A stretch of 64,000 nt of DNA, from NCBI GenBank assembly GCA_963748985.1, contig CAVVKQ010000011.1:1-64000 (forward strand). The letters are read 5' to 3'. Origin of the DNA: RPQJ01 sp963748985. GTDB taxonomy: Bacteria > Pseudomonadota > Gammaproteobacteria > Steroidobacterales > Steroidobacteraceae. The translations under genes were made by a program, and so were the position numbers. The notes under the pieces were generated by a model. It was not told the DNA's origin. It saw only the letters and a list, made by a program, of their open reading frames with translations, and searched no databases. This document shows, piece by piece, positions 37,074 through 45,418 of the stretch. The number at the start of each line of letters is the position of its first letter. The stretch's first letter is position 1.

Positions 37074-37133
37074 GGGACTTGGCTGTTCTCGATGGCCGGC
37101 GGCAACGTCAATCAAGCGCGCATTGTCGCCGTT

Positions 37134-37691
37134 TCAGAAGGTCGGTGGCGTATTGGCCGAAATGATCTCGCACGGTTCGGCTCCCGTGTTGCGGAACCGG
37201 TGCGGGATCGCGCTGGAGAAGTAATAGGCATCGCCTGGTCCGAGCTGGCGGGTTTCAGCGCCGACGGTGAGCTCGATGCGGCCACTCACGACCACGCCGC
37301 CCTCTTCGCCTTTGTGCCGCAGCATGTCGGCGCCGGTGTCGGCACCCGGTGCGTAATGCTCATGCAGCACGGCCATGGCCCGGTTCGGCCGGCGCGATGC
37401 GACCAGCTTGAACGTCACCGCACGGTCGCCCATGACCGGCAACTCGTCACCCCGGAAGAACACCTGCGGGCTCGCCGCGAAATCGAGGGTAAAGAATTCG
37501 GCCAGTGACATCGGGATGCCGTCGAGCACCTTCTTGAGCGAGCTGACGGACGGGCTGACCCGGTTCTGCTCGATCAGCGAGATGAGGCCGTTGGTCACGC
37601 CGGCGCGCTTCGCCAACTCACGCTGTGAGAGTCCGTACATGGTGCGCACGGCCCGCAGGTGGGCACCGACGTCGATGCTGATCTCGCTCAC
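37134..37691 (-). CDS. puuR: Putrescine-responsive repressor PuuR (HTH plus cupin)
   Basis: 185 residues, the same length as E. coli PuuR, with an Xre-type helix-turn-helix (LSQRELAKRAGVTNGLISLIE, about 21-41) and a C-terminal cupin (HKGEEGGVVVSG, YYFSSAIPHRFRNTG) ending CEIISANTPPTF, almost identical to the E. coli ending. The start is GTG at 37691, which aligns the N-terminus with PuuR; more upstream codons are open but not family-like. Expected to repress the gamma-glutamyl-putrescine genes until putrescine binds. It diverges from bauA. Confidence 0.93.
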   Translation of the reverse strand: MSEISIDVGAHLRAVRTMYGLSQRELAKRAGVTNGLISLIEQNRVSPSVSSLKKVLDGIPMSLAEFFTLDFAASPQVFFRGDELPVMGDRAVTFKLVASRRPNRAMAVLHEHYAPGADTGADMLRHKGEEGGVVVSGRIELTVGAETRQLGPGDAYYFSSAIPHRFRNTGAEPCEIISANTPPTF

Positions 37692-37695
37692 GGGG

Positions 37696-37706
37696 TGTTC
37701 AATATC
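37696..37706 (-). promoter_or_regulatory. puuR: Candidate PuuR operator
   Basis: The minus strand reads GATATTGAACA just ahead of the puuR GTG. The published E. coli PuuR box is AAAATATAATGAACA, so the ATAT...TGAACA half agrees with one base fewer. The position over the puuR leader fits autoregulation. Single weak match; not proven. Confidence 0.35.
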
Positions 37707-37747
37707 CTGCACACATGGGCCAAAAACAGGGCGAATTTCACGGTCAT

Positions 37748-37776
37748 TTGAGCCAAGTGTCAATTTTTCTTATCAT
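37748..37776 (+). promoter_or_regulatory. bauA: Sigma-70-like promoter for bauA
   Basis: TTGAGC (37748-37753) and TATCAT (37771-37776) are separated by exactly 17 bp, in a locally AT-rich stretch, 34 bp before the ATG of the aminotransferase. It is the best promoter match seen in the window. GGCCAAAAACAG lies just upstream at 37718-37729. Confidence 0.6.
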
Positions 37777-37809
37777 CGGGTGGTCAAACCACACATCGGG
37801 AACCCCGCC

Positions 37810-39138
37810 ATGACCGCCCCCGCAGCCCTGCATCGCGACGAAATGGAAGCCTTCTGGATGCCGTTCACGGCAAACCGCCAGTTCAAGGCCAACCCGCGGA
37901 TGCTGGCAAAGGCCGAGGGCATGCATTACTGGACGCCTGACGGCCGGCAGATCCTCGATGCCGTAGCGGGTCTGTGGTGCGTCAATGCTGGCCACGGCCG
38001 CCGGGAAATCAGCGAAGCGGTCAGCAAGCAGATTGCGACGATGGAGTACGCGCCGCCATTCCAGATGGGACACCCGACGGCGTTCCAGTTGGCCAATGAC
38101 GTGGCGGGCTGGCTACCGAAGGACATGGGGCACGTGTTCTTCACCAATTCCGGCTCCGAGTCCGTCGACACGGCGCTCAAGATCGCGCTTGCCTATCACC
38201 GTGCCCGCGGTGAGGCATCACGCACCCGATTTATCGGCCGTGAACGCGGTTACCACGGTGTCGGCTTCGGCGGGATCTCCGTCGGCGGCATGGTCAACAA
38301 CCGCAAGTGGTTCGGGTCAATGCTGCCCGGCGTCGATCACCTGCCGCACACGCACGATCTGGCAAGGAACGCCTACACGCGCGGCGTGCCCGAGCACGGC
38401 GCCAGCCTGGCGGATGAACTCGAGCGCATCGTCGCGCTGCACGATGCGAGCAACATCGCGGCCGTGATCGTCGAGCCCGTCGCGGGCTCCACGGGGGTGC
38501 TGATCCCACCGAAGGGTTACCTCGAACGCCTGCGCAGCATCTGCACCAGGCACGGCATCCTGCTGATCTTCGACGAAGTCATCACGGGGTTCGGCCGGCT
38601 CGGCTCGCCGTTCGGCACCTCGTTCTTCGGCGTGCAGCCGGACATGATCACGATGGCCAAGGGCCTCACGAATGGCGCGGTACCGATGGGCGCCGTCGCG
38701 GCGAGCGACCAGATCTACGACGCCTTCATGCAGGGACCGGAAGGCGCCATCGAACTCTTCCACGGCTACACGTATTCCGCGCACCCGGTCGCCTGCGCCG
38801 CGGGTATCGCGACGCAGGAAATCTACCGCAGGGAAGGTCTGCTCACACGTGCGAACGACATGGCCGGTTACTGGGCCGACGGCGTGCATTCGTTGAGGGG
38901 CCTGCCGCACGTGATCGACTTGCGCAACCTCGGCCTGATCGGCGCCGTGGAACTTGACCCGCTGCCGGGCAAGCCCGGTCTGCGCGGCTACAACACGTTC
39001 GTGCGCGCGTTCGAGCAGGGACTGCTGCTGCGCGTGACGGGCGACATCATCGCGATGTCACCGCCACTGATCATCGAGAAGCAGCACATCGACCAGGTGT
39101 TCGGGATCCTCGGGGGCGTGCTGAAGGAGCTTGGCTGA
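37810..39138 (+). CDS. bauA: Beta-alanine (omega-amino acid):pyruvate aminotransferase
   Basis: Class-III PLP aminotransferase, 442 residues. FWMPFTANRQFKANPRML is the signature N-terminus of omega-amino acid:pyruvate aminotransferases; MLDAVAGLW-type ILDAVAGLWCVNAGHGR, FFTNSGSESVDTALKIA, FDEVITGFGRLG and the PLP lysine in MAKGLTNGAVPMGA follow. ATG at 37810 fits; the frame is open far upstream, across puuR antisense, but that is noise. Beta-alanine is a breakdown product of spermine/spermidine and 1,3-diaminopropane, consistent with divergence from puuR. Confidence 0.92.
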   Translation: MTAPAALHRDEMEAFWMPFTANRQFKANPRMLAKAEGMHYWTPDGRQILDAVAGLWCVNAGHGRREISEAVSKQIATMEYAPPFQMGHPTAFQLANDVAGWLPKDMGHVFFTNSGSESVDTALKIALAYHRARGEASRTRFIGRERGYHGVGFGGISVGGMVNNRKWFGSMLPGVDHLPHTHDLARNAYTRGVPEHGASLADELERIVALHDASNIAAVIVEPVAGSTGVLIPPKGYLERLRSICTRHGILLIFDEVITGFGRLGSPFGTSFFGVQPDMITMAKGLTNGAVPMGAVAASDQIYDAFMQGPEGAIELFHGYTYSAHPVACAAGIATQEIYRREGLLTRANDMAGYWADGVHSLRGLPHVIDLRNLGLIGAVELDPLPGKPGLRGYNTFVRAFEQGLLLRVTGDIIAMSPPLIIEKQHIDQVFGILGGVLKELG

Positions 39139-39150
39139 CGCCAGGCTCGA

Positions 39151-39250
39151 GGGGATAGGGGATAGGGGATGGGGGTTAGTCGGAGGCGCGGCGAAACTGG
39201 ACGCGACCGCTTCACCTCCGACTAACCCCCAACCCCCATCCCCTATCCCC
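39151..39250. repeat. Heptamer inverted-repeat element A2 (GGGGWTA type)
   Basis: Four 7-mers (GGGGATA, GGGGATA, GGGGATG, GGGGTTA) at 39151-39178, then GTCGGA (39179-39184), a 32-base spacer, TCCGAC (39217-39222) and four complementary 7-mers (39223-39250). The stem can extend inside the cap as GTCGGAGG/CCTCCGAC. It begins 12 bp after the bauA stop and ends 9 bp before a conventional terminator. Each arm carries four runs of at least four G with 3-nt loops on its G-rich strand, a G-quadruplex pattern. Confidence 0.92.
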
Positions 39251-39259
39251 TACAAGAGA

Positions 39260-39291
39260 AACGCCCGATCTCCTCGCGGAGACCGGGCGTT
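39260..39291. terminator. Bidirectional Rho-independent terminator between bauA and the porin
   Basis: AACGCCCGATCTCC (39260-39273) pairs with GGAGACCGGGCGTT (39278-39291), one mismatch, 4-nt loop. It is followed by TCTTGCTT on the plus strand and by TTTCTCTTGT on the minus strand. It lies between two convergent genes, so it can end both transcripts. Confidence 0.85.
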
Positions 39292-39322
39292 CTTGCTTAC
39301 GAGCGCGCTAAGCGTGCGCGAC

Positions 39323-40030
39323 TTATTCCTCGCCGTTCGACCAGGGGAAGCTGGTGGAAATGGAGAAGATCGCCACGCCTTCGCTGCTGTTCACGTCGTC
39401 CGGCGTACCGTCCAGCAGGCTCAGGTCGCTGCCGTCGGCGTACTTGAGCCCGAACGTGAAGTTGCTCCAGTCGTAGGTGACGCCGATCGCCCAGTCCATG
39501 TAGCTGTCTTCATAGACCAGATCGATCGCGTCGCCGTCGCTGTAGCCCAGGTGCCCGGTCAGGCCGAAGTTGGCCGGCAGCTCATACGATGCATTGGCTT
39601 CGTAGTAGAACGCCGACTCGCCCGAATTGCCGAAGTCGTTCGAGTACGACACCTTGCCGCTCAGCCATTCCCAGCCGAGACCGACATAGATCTCGGGGAA
39701 GTCGATGTCATCGGCGCCCGGATACGTGTAGTAAACGAGGCCCACATCCCAGGTGACGGCGTCGCCACCGCGGAATCCGGTGTAGACGTCGATTTCGACG
39801 TTCTCGTCGCAGCAGTCGCCGAAATCGACGTTGCTGCCCCAGGCGCCGAGGTAGAAGCCGCTTTCATGCGCGTAGTCGATGCCAGCCTGCAACGCAGGGT
39901 CCTGCGAGGTCTGGGTGATGCCGCGCCAGTTGTAGTCGCTGACCACCGCCGCGTTGCCAGTGACTTCCGCCTGCGCAGCCATCGCAGTCAGCGAGAGCGC
40001 CACCGCGGCCAGGCTATGGGTCAATTTCAT
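39323..40030 (-). CDS. TorF-family putative outer-membrane porin
   Basis: 235 residues. Signal peptide MKLTHSLAAVALSLTAMAAQA, then alternating aromatic beta-strand segments typical of a small beta-barrel, starting VTGNAAVVSDYNWRGITQTSQDPALQAGIDY, the signature of the TIGR02001/TorF family. It ends with strands around FTFGLKYADGS and ISTSFPW. ATG at 40030 follows AAGGGG about 9 bases upstream. The substrate is unknown; it does not appear to be in an operon. Confidence 0.88.
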   Translation of the reverse strand: MKLTHSLAAVALSLTAMAAQAEVTGNAAVVSDYNWRGITQTSQDPALQAGIDYAHESGFYLGAWGSNVDFGDCCDENVEIDVYTGFRGGDAVTWDVGLVYYTYPGADDIDFPEIYVGLGWEWLSGKVSYSNDFGNSGESAFYYEANASYELPANFGLTGHLGYSDGDAIDLVYEDSYMDWAIGVTYDWSNFTFGLKYADGSDLSLLDGTPDDVNSSEGVAIFSISTSFPWSNGEE

Positions 40031-40251
40031 TTCGGGTACCCCTTTGTTGCTTAACAACAACACGTATTTGACGACCATCACCGCAAGTGTAGCAGAGGCG
40101 ACACGTTTTCAGAACGACCGCCCGCGGCGACGCGGTTCGGCTTCCTGCACTGCAGGAAACGTGCCACGAAAAAAGCTTGAAATGACGCGGGGTTGCCTCG
40201 GACCCCTGCACCGCCGAGACGCGCCGGACTGTCCCGGTGCACCGAGTTGGT

Positions 40252-40632
40252 TCAGGACGAAGGCGGCTCGTAGATGGCGTAGTACTTCTGGGCGGGCTCC
40301 AGGACTTCCCAGAGTCCGGAGAAGCCTGCGGGCATCACGAAGCTGTCGCCCGCTCCGTAGGTCCATTGCCGGCCGTTGTCATCGGTAATCCGGAGGCGCC
40401 CGGCAGTGAGGACGCACAACTCGTTCTCGGTATAGGTCACCCGCCAGGCCCCGACGCTGCTGCGCCAGACCCCGGCGAAGAACCGGCCGCTGGAGTCCGT
40501 GTACGCGTTGCGCACGAACTGCTCAGGCATCGGACTGCCTGCCGCCAGCCGTGCCGGATCGAGTTCGAGCTTTTCTTCGGTGCCCGACGCGGCGTCGATC
40601 TTCACGACGGCGGGGCCAAGTGTTGCGTTCAT
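40252..40632 (-). CDS. Cupin-domain protein (DUF861/EutQ-like)
   Basis: 126 residues forming a single small cupin: WRVTYTENELCVLTAGRLRITDDNG and YGAGDSFVMPAGFSGLWEVLEPAQKYYAIYE match the DUF861 pattern (short acidic stretch, then GDSFVxPAGFxGxW). Function is not established; relatives include ureidoglycine-type and sugar-binding cupins. Start ATG 40632. It lies 65 bp beyond the PRPP-synthetase paralogue stop on the same strand. Confidence 0.8.
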   Translation of the reverse strand: MNATLGPAVVKIDAASGTEEKLELDPARLAAGSPMPEQFVRNAYTDSSGRFFAGVWRSSVGAWRVTYTENELCVLTAGRLRITDDNGRQWTYGAGDSFVMPAGFSGLWEVLEPAQKYYAIYEPPSS

Positions 40633-40697
40633 GCGGGTGCACTCCGTAGTTCGCTGGAATACGCGCGACAAGTCAGCAAGCGCCGGCGGGCAGGCGC

Positions 40698-41705
40698 TTA
40701 ACGTGCGGGAAGCCTGCGCTCCATCTCGCGCAGCGCCACGACGGACTCGCCCGCTCCGATGCGGCGCAGGGCCTCTGCAAACAGCCCCGATGCCGACAGG
40801 ACGACCAGCTTTGCGGCGCTCCCCGGAGGTGGCGCCAGTCGCGTTGGCAGCAGCGTGTCCGTGACGTACACGCGATCGGGCCCATCCGGCCCGAACAATC
40901 GTTCGGCACCCGGGGCAAACACGCCATGCGTCGCAAAAGCCGTGACCGAAAGCGCGCCCGCCGCGCGGCAGGCCTGTGCCGCACGCAGGATCGTCGTGCC
41001 GGCACTGATCAGGTCGTCGACCACGACGGCGTGCCGGCCGTCCACCGGACCGACGACGAGGTCGCCACTCACCTCGCCATTGTCACGGCGCTTCTCGAAG
41101 ACGGCGAAATCGACTGGCGCGCCCGAGCGCACCGCGACGAGTTCCTGTACGCGCTGCGCGCGCTTGGCACCGCCAAAATCCGGCGACACGATGGTCACGG
41201 GGTGCCCGCCCGCCTGTTCGACGACTTCGTCCGCGAGCAACGGCGCGGCCTCGAGCAGGTCGACGCTGCAGCGGAACGCGTTTTCGAACGCCGCGACATT
41301 GTGCACGTCCATCACCATCACGTGATCGACGCCCATGGCTTCCAGCAATTGTGCGATGTAACGCGAGTTGACCGGATCACGCTCCTTGGTGCGACGGTCT
41401 TTGCGCGAATAGGCGATGTAAGGCAGGCAGGCCGTTACGCGCGCGGCGCCAGCGTCCTTCAGTGCCGCGACCAGGAACAGGATGCGGCAGAGACGATCAT
41501 TGGCGCTGCCTGCCTCGTCGCCACTCAGCGACTGGATCACGTAGACGACGCGCCCGCGGACGCTGACCAGCGGCCTGGATTTGTGCTCGCCGCCTTCGTA
41601 GTCGCGTTCTTCGAGCGGTGCGAGCGGCACGCCGAGGCACGCCGCAACGCGCTCACCGAAGGGCCGCGACGCAAGCGGCGCGAAGAGCAGCGGCGCAGGG
41701 TCCAT
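40698..41705 (-). CDS. PRPP synthetase paralogue
   Basis: Ribose-phosphate pyrophosphokinase family, 335 residues from ATG 41705. Visible landmarks: PYIAYSRKDRRTKERDPVNSR (catalytic loop region), VMVMDVHNVAAFENAF (in place of VDLHADQIQGFF) and the PRPP-binding VVVDDLISAGTTI. It differs strongly from the canonical prs at 55537-56490, lacking the ATP/regulatory-site sequence of class-I enzymes. It may be a specialised or ADP/phosphate-independent form. Located 40 bp after raiA. Confidence 0.85.
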   Translation of the reverse strand: MDPAPLLFAPLASRPFGERVAACLGVPLAPLEERDYEGGEHKSRPLVSVRGRVVYVIQSLSGDEAGSANDRLCRILFLVAALKDAGAARVTACLPYIAYSRKDRRTKERDPVNSRYIAQLLEAMGVDHVMVMDVHNVAAFENAFRCSVDLLEAAPLLADEVVEQAGGHPVTIVSPDFGGAKRAQRVQELVAVRSGAPVDFAVFEKRRDNGEVSGDLVVGPVDGRHAVVVDDLISAGTTILRAAQACRAAGALSVTAFATHGVFAPGAERLFGPDGPDRVYVTDTLLPTRLAPPPGSAAKLVVLSASGLFAEALRRIGAGESVVALREMERRLPAR

Positions 41706-41744
41706 CACGATCTCAGGGGCACTGCGCCGCGCGGGCCGGGCCGG

Positions 41745-42101
41745 TCAGGCGACCGGCTTTTCACGCAGCGACGGCTCGCCGCGCAGCGCGGACATGCGCT
41801 GCTGCAGCTGGCGGCGTGCGGCATCGAACGCGTCGCGCAGGACCACATACACGTCTTCGTGGCCGTCACGATCGGGGCGCTCCATGTCGACGACGACGTC
41901 GCCGCCCGGGAGCGAGAGCTGAACCTTGACGTTGAATACCTTGCCCTGGTGGTGGTGTCGATGCGGTGAATCCACCACGACGCGGCAGGACTGGATACGG
42001 TCGCTGAAAGTGCCCAGGTGATCCGTGAGCTCGCGCACGCGAGTCTCGACGGCCGGGGAGCTTTCCATGTGCCTGAAGGTGATCTGGACAGGGATTGTCA
42101 C
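41745..42101 (-). CDS. Ribosome hibernation/translation inhibitor (RaiA/HPF family, short form)
   Basis: 118 residues from GTG 42101: VTIPVQITFRHMESSPAVETRVREL, an SCRVVVDSPHRHHHQGK loop and LRDAFDAARRQLQQRM, the beta-alpha-beta-beta-beta-alpha pattern of the family. It is slightly longer than YfiA-short because of a basic C-terminal tail (GEPSLREKPVA). It stabilises or inactivates ribosomes in stress; in many relatives hpf sits beside rpoN, which is not the case here. GTG has GAGGGA about 11 bases upstream. Upstream in-frame codons look non-coding. Confidence 0.82.
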   Translation of the reverse strand: MTIPVQITFRHMESSPAVETRVRELTDHLGTFSDRIQSCRVVVDSPHRHHHQGKVFNVKVQLSLPGGDVVVDMERPDRDGHEDVYVVLRDAFDAARRQLQQRMSALRGEPSLREKPVA

Positions 42102-42250
42102 GATGCTGAGTCCCTCGTTTGGATGGTCCTGGTTGACGTTTTCATTGTCGAGCCACGGGGCCTGCGGACCATCAGTATTGATCGCAGGGACCCGGCGCAT
42201 ATGTGGCAAGAGTACACTGCCCGGAGCGCCCGTCGAGAGCCGAATCTCGC

Positions 42251-43885
42251 GTGAACGCCGGCCAATACAACTCCCCGCTCGATGCTCCCGCAGCACAGGT
42301 CGATTTCGCCGCCGCGATGCAGGATCCGGCTGCCTATTCGGAGCTGCACCCGGTGCCGGGACCCGTGACCTGCATCGAGACTCACGTCTCCTGGGTATTC
42401 CTGACCGGACCCTTCGCCTACAAGGTGAAGAAACCGTTGCGGCTCAGCTTCATCGACTATTCGACGACCGAGCGTCGCCTTGAAATGTGTCGCGAAGAAC
42501 TGCGTCTGAACCGGCGTCATGCGCCGGGGCTGTACGTCGACGTGGTGCCGATCACGGGAACGCCCGCTGCACCCCGCGTCGGCGTCACCAACGCCCCGCC
42601 TTTCGAGCACGCGCTGCGGATGGTGCAGTTCGATCCGCAGCTCGAACTTACGCACCTGCTGCAGTCTGGCGAGGTCGAGGCGCACGAACTGCAGGAACTC
42701 GGCCAGCGCATCGCACAAACGCATTCGACCGCAGCGATCGCGGCCGCCGAACGCACTTTCGGAACGCCGGACAAGGCGCACCGCATCACGCTCGACAACT
42801 TCGAGGAAATTGCGCGGGTCCTGCCCGGCCACGACGAAGCGCAGCAGTTGGTGCAGTTGCGCCGGCAGGCGCAACGACTGTTCGAAACCGGCCGGCTGCT
42901 GATGGCGCAACGCCGGTTGCAAGGCCGAGTCCGTGAATGTCACGGTGACCTGCACTGCGGCAACGTAGTGCGCTGGCAAGGGACGCTCGCGGCCTTCGAC
43001 GGCCTCGAGTTCGATCCCGGGCTGCGCTTCATCGACGTCGCCAGCGACCTCGCTTTCCTGACGATGGATCTCGCTGTCCATGGCCGCACTGATTTGCGGC
43101 GCGAGGCGTTGCAGGCGTGGCTCGAGGCGTCCGGCGACTTCGAGGCGGTTGCGCTGCTGCCCTACTTCGAACTCTATCGCGCGCTGGTGCGGGCCAAGGT
43201 TGCTGCGCTGCGCGGCCAGCAGGCACGCAACACAGCGACAGAAGCGACCGGACCCGCGACGCTTGCCCACCAGTACCTCGACTGGGCCGTGACGCAGATC
43301 GCGCGGCCGCGCCCCCGACTGGTCGTGATGGTGGGATTGTCCGGCTCTGGCAAGACGTGGCTCGCCCGGCGCATCGCTGCACGCTGCGGCACATTGATCG
43401 TGCGTTCGGACATCGAGCGCAAACGACTCGCAGGATTGCAGCCCCTGGCCACGTCTGCCTCTGCACCCGATGCCGGGATCTACTCGCGCGAGTTCAATGC
43501 GCGAACCTACGAACGGTTGCGCGATTGCGTTGTCGCTTGCCTGCGTGGCCGCGAGAGCGTCGTGGTCGATGCCGCCAACCTGCGGCGTGATGAACGTGAA
43601 CGCTTCATCGCAGCGGGCCGCGAACACACCGTCGAGGCCGCGATCGTTCACTGTGTCGCGCCGCTCGAAGTGCTCAAGCGACGAGTAGCCGGACGGGTCG
43701 ACACCGGAACTGACGCCTCGGAAGCCACGGTCGCGTTACTGGATCGGCAACCTTCCTACTGGGAGCCGTACAGCGGTGATGAACTGCGTCACGTCGTCAC
43801 GGTCAACACGACCGAGCCCGATTCAATCGAGCGTGCGCTCCGCGGCTTGGCCGCGCCGGTGAACGCGGGAGGTCCTGTGGACTAG
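42251..43885 (+). CDS. Aminoglycoside-phosphotransferase-like kinase fused to P-loop kinase (AAA_33)
   Basis: 544 residues from GTG 42251. The N-terminal APH-fold domain (about 20-345) has VFLTGPFAYKVKKPLRLSFIDYST, the catalytic loop CHGDLHCGNVV and the metal Asp block FDPGLRFIDVASDLAFL. The C-terminal P-loop domain (about 355-544) has VMVGLSGSGKTWLARRIA and the Walker-B-like VVDAANLRR. This fusion is widespread but its substrate is unknown; genuine antibiotic resistance is unlikely. It begins 149 bp from divergent raiA, and its stop overlaps that of the convergent symporter. Confidence 0.85.
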   Translation: MNAGQYNSPLDAPAAQVDFAAAMQDPAAYSELHPVPGPVTCIETHVSWVFLTGPFAYKVKKPLRLSFIDYSTTERRLEMCREELRLNRRHAPGLYVDVVPITGTPAAPRVGVTNAPPFEHALRMVQFDPQLELTHLLQSGEVEAHELQELGQRIAQTHSTAAIAAAERTFGTPDKAHRITLDNFEEIARVLPGHDEAQQLVQLRRQAQRLFETGRLLMAQRRLQGRVRECHGDLHCGNVVRWQGTLAAFDGLEFDPGLRFIDVASDLAFLTMDLAVHGRTDLRREALQAWLEASGDFEAVALLPYFELYRALVRAKVAALRGQQARNTATEATGPATLAHQYLDWAVTQIARPRPRLVVMVGLSGSGKTWLARRIAARCGTLIVRSDIERKRLAGLQPLATSASAPDAGIYSREFNARTYERLRDCVVACLRGRESVVVDAANLRRDERERFIAAGREHTVEAAIVHCVAPLEVLKRRVAGRVDTGTDASEATVALLDRQPSYWEPYSGDELRHVVTVNTTEPDSIERALRGLAAPVNAGGPVD

Positions 43886-45207
43886 ACGCGACCCGCGTGG
43901 CCCGTCGCGCGTTGCCGCGCATCGACTACCGCAGTCGTCACCATGTCCGAGCCGACGTTGGTCATCGTGCGCGTCATGTCGAGCAGGCGGTCCACACCGA
44001 GGATGATGCCGATGCCTTCGGGCGGAATGCCGAAGGCGACCAGCAAGCCGGCGATCAGTGGCAACGAGCCCCCTGGAATCGCGGCGACGGCCACGGCGCT
44101 CAGGACCGACAGGAATACCAGCGTGACTTGCTCTACCAGGCCGAGGTGGACGCCGAACACCTGCGCCACGAACAACACGACGCAACCTTCATAGAGCGCC
44201 GTGCCGCTCATGTTCATCGTCGTGCCGAGTGGCATCACGAACCCGGCAGTCGATGGCGCAATGCCCAGCCGCTCGCGGCAGGCAGCAAGTGCGGCGGGGA
44301 GCGTGGCGCTGCTCGAACTCGTCGAGAATGCGGTGACCAGCACGTCCTTGATCTGGACGAAGAACTCGCGCGGATTGCGCTTGGCAAGGAACCTGAGCCA
44401 GATCGACATGGTGCCGAACAGGTGCAGCAGCAGCATCGCGCCGCAACCCAGCACGAACAGGCCGAGCGCGATCAGGATGTCGAAGCCGACTTTCACCACC
44501 ACGCTGAAGATCATCGCCGGCACCGCGTAGGGCGCGAGTCTCAGTGCGAAATGCACGATACCGGTCATCAGGTCGCTGACGGTCTCGAGTCCGTCGAGCA
44601 GCTGCTTGCGTCGAGACTCCGGCAAGCCGAGTCCAGCCGCTCCCACCAGGATCGCGAAGACGATGAGCGGCAGCACTTCGCCCAGCATGTTGCGCTGGTT
44701 GCCGACGAAGGCGCCGAACAGGTTCTTCGGCATGAACATGTCGACGACCGTCGATGGCGTCACGGCGGGCCGTGCTTCGCTGTTGACGACATGCTGGCCC
44801 GCCTGCGAACTGTATTCCTGCACGAGTCGCTGCGATGTTTCCGGGTCCATGCGGCCGCCGGGATTGAGGATGTTCATCATCAGCAGGCCGAGCGTCGCCG
44901 CGATCGCCATGTTGGCGAAGAACAGTGCGAAGGTGCGGCCGGCGAGCGGCCCGAGATCCGCAAGCCCGCCGAGCTGCACCACGCCGCCGGCAAGCGAGGC
45001 GAAGACGAGCGGAATCACGACGAAGAAGAGCATGCGCAGGAAGACCTGCCCGAGCGGGTCGAACAAGTTGGTCGCCACCCACCTGGCGCCGTCCTGCAGG
45101 CCGGGGACGTAGGGAGCCAGGACCAGGACGAGCACACCGGCGACCGCGCCGTACGCCAGCCCCCTCAGGATGCGGTTGGCGAGCCTGGCGTCGGTAGCTG
45201 CAGACAT
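43882..45207 (-). CDS. Dicarboxylate/amino acid:cation symporter (DAACS family)
   Basis: 441 residues, about eight hydrophobic segments plus the two re-entrant hairpins of GltP/DctA carriers: STSSSSATLPAALA (serine-rich HP1), PLGTTMNMSGTALYEG (unwound TM7; the usual NMDGT Asp is Ser here) and GVDRLLDMTRTMTNVGSD (TM8 substrate site). A roughly 35-residue soluble insert lies near 145-180. ATG 45207 with GGGAAGGGAT upstream. Substrate dicarboxylate or amino acid, undecided. Confidence 0.88.
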   Translation of the reverse strand: MSAATDARLANRILRGLAYGAVAGVLVLVLAPYVPGLQDGARWVATNLFDPLGQVFLRMLFFVVIPLVFASLAGGVVQLGGLADLGPLAGRTFALFFANMAIAATLGLLMMNILNPGGRMDPETSQRLVQEYSSQAGQHVVNSEARPAVTPSTVVDMFMPKNLFGAFVGNQRNMLGEVLPLIVFAILVGAAGLGLPESRRKQLLDGLETVSDLMTGIVHFALRLAPYAVPAMIFSVVVKVGFDILIALGLFVLGCGAMLLLHLFGTMSIWLRFLAKRNPREFFVQIKDVLVTAFSTSSSSATLPAALAACRERLGIAPSTAGFVMPLGTTMNMSGTALYEGCVVLFVAQVFGVHLGLVEQVTLVFLSVLSAVAVAAIPGGSLPLIAGLLVAFGIPPEGIGIILGVDRLLDMTRTMTNVGSDMVTTAVVDARQRATGHAGRV

Positions 45208-45418
45208 TGAATCCCTTCCCACGGCGCAAAACGATGGCGCACTTTGTCCGACGTGCCCCGCACTGGCAAGCACGGGACGCACCACGATCGCCCAGCGCGA
45301 CAGCCGTGGGTGTCGCCTTTGGTGCATGGAAGCCTGGGCGTGGCCGGCGAAAGTGGCCGTATTCGTCGAGCGATAGGGGCCATCCGCACCTGGAGACCTG
45401 CAATGGCACGACGATTGC

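Noticed and set aside
40235..40244. 10-bp perfect palindrome CGGTGCACCG
   Set aside because: Short, overlaps the region just before the cupin gene stop, no partner copy; could arise by chance in GC-rich DNA.
42251..43885. Aminoglycoside resistance gene
   Set aside because: The phosphotransferase-like domain is the common uncharacterised APH plus P-loop fusion of proteobacteria, not a known resistance enzyme.
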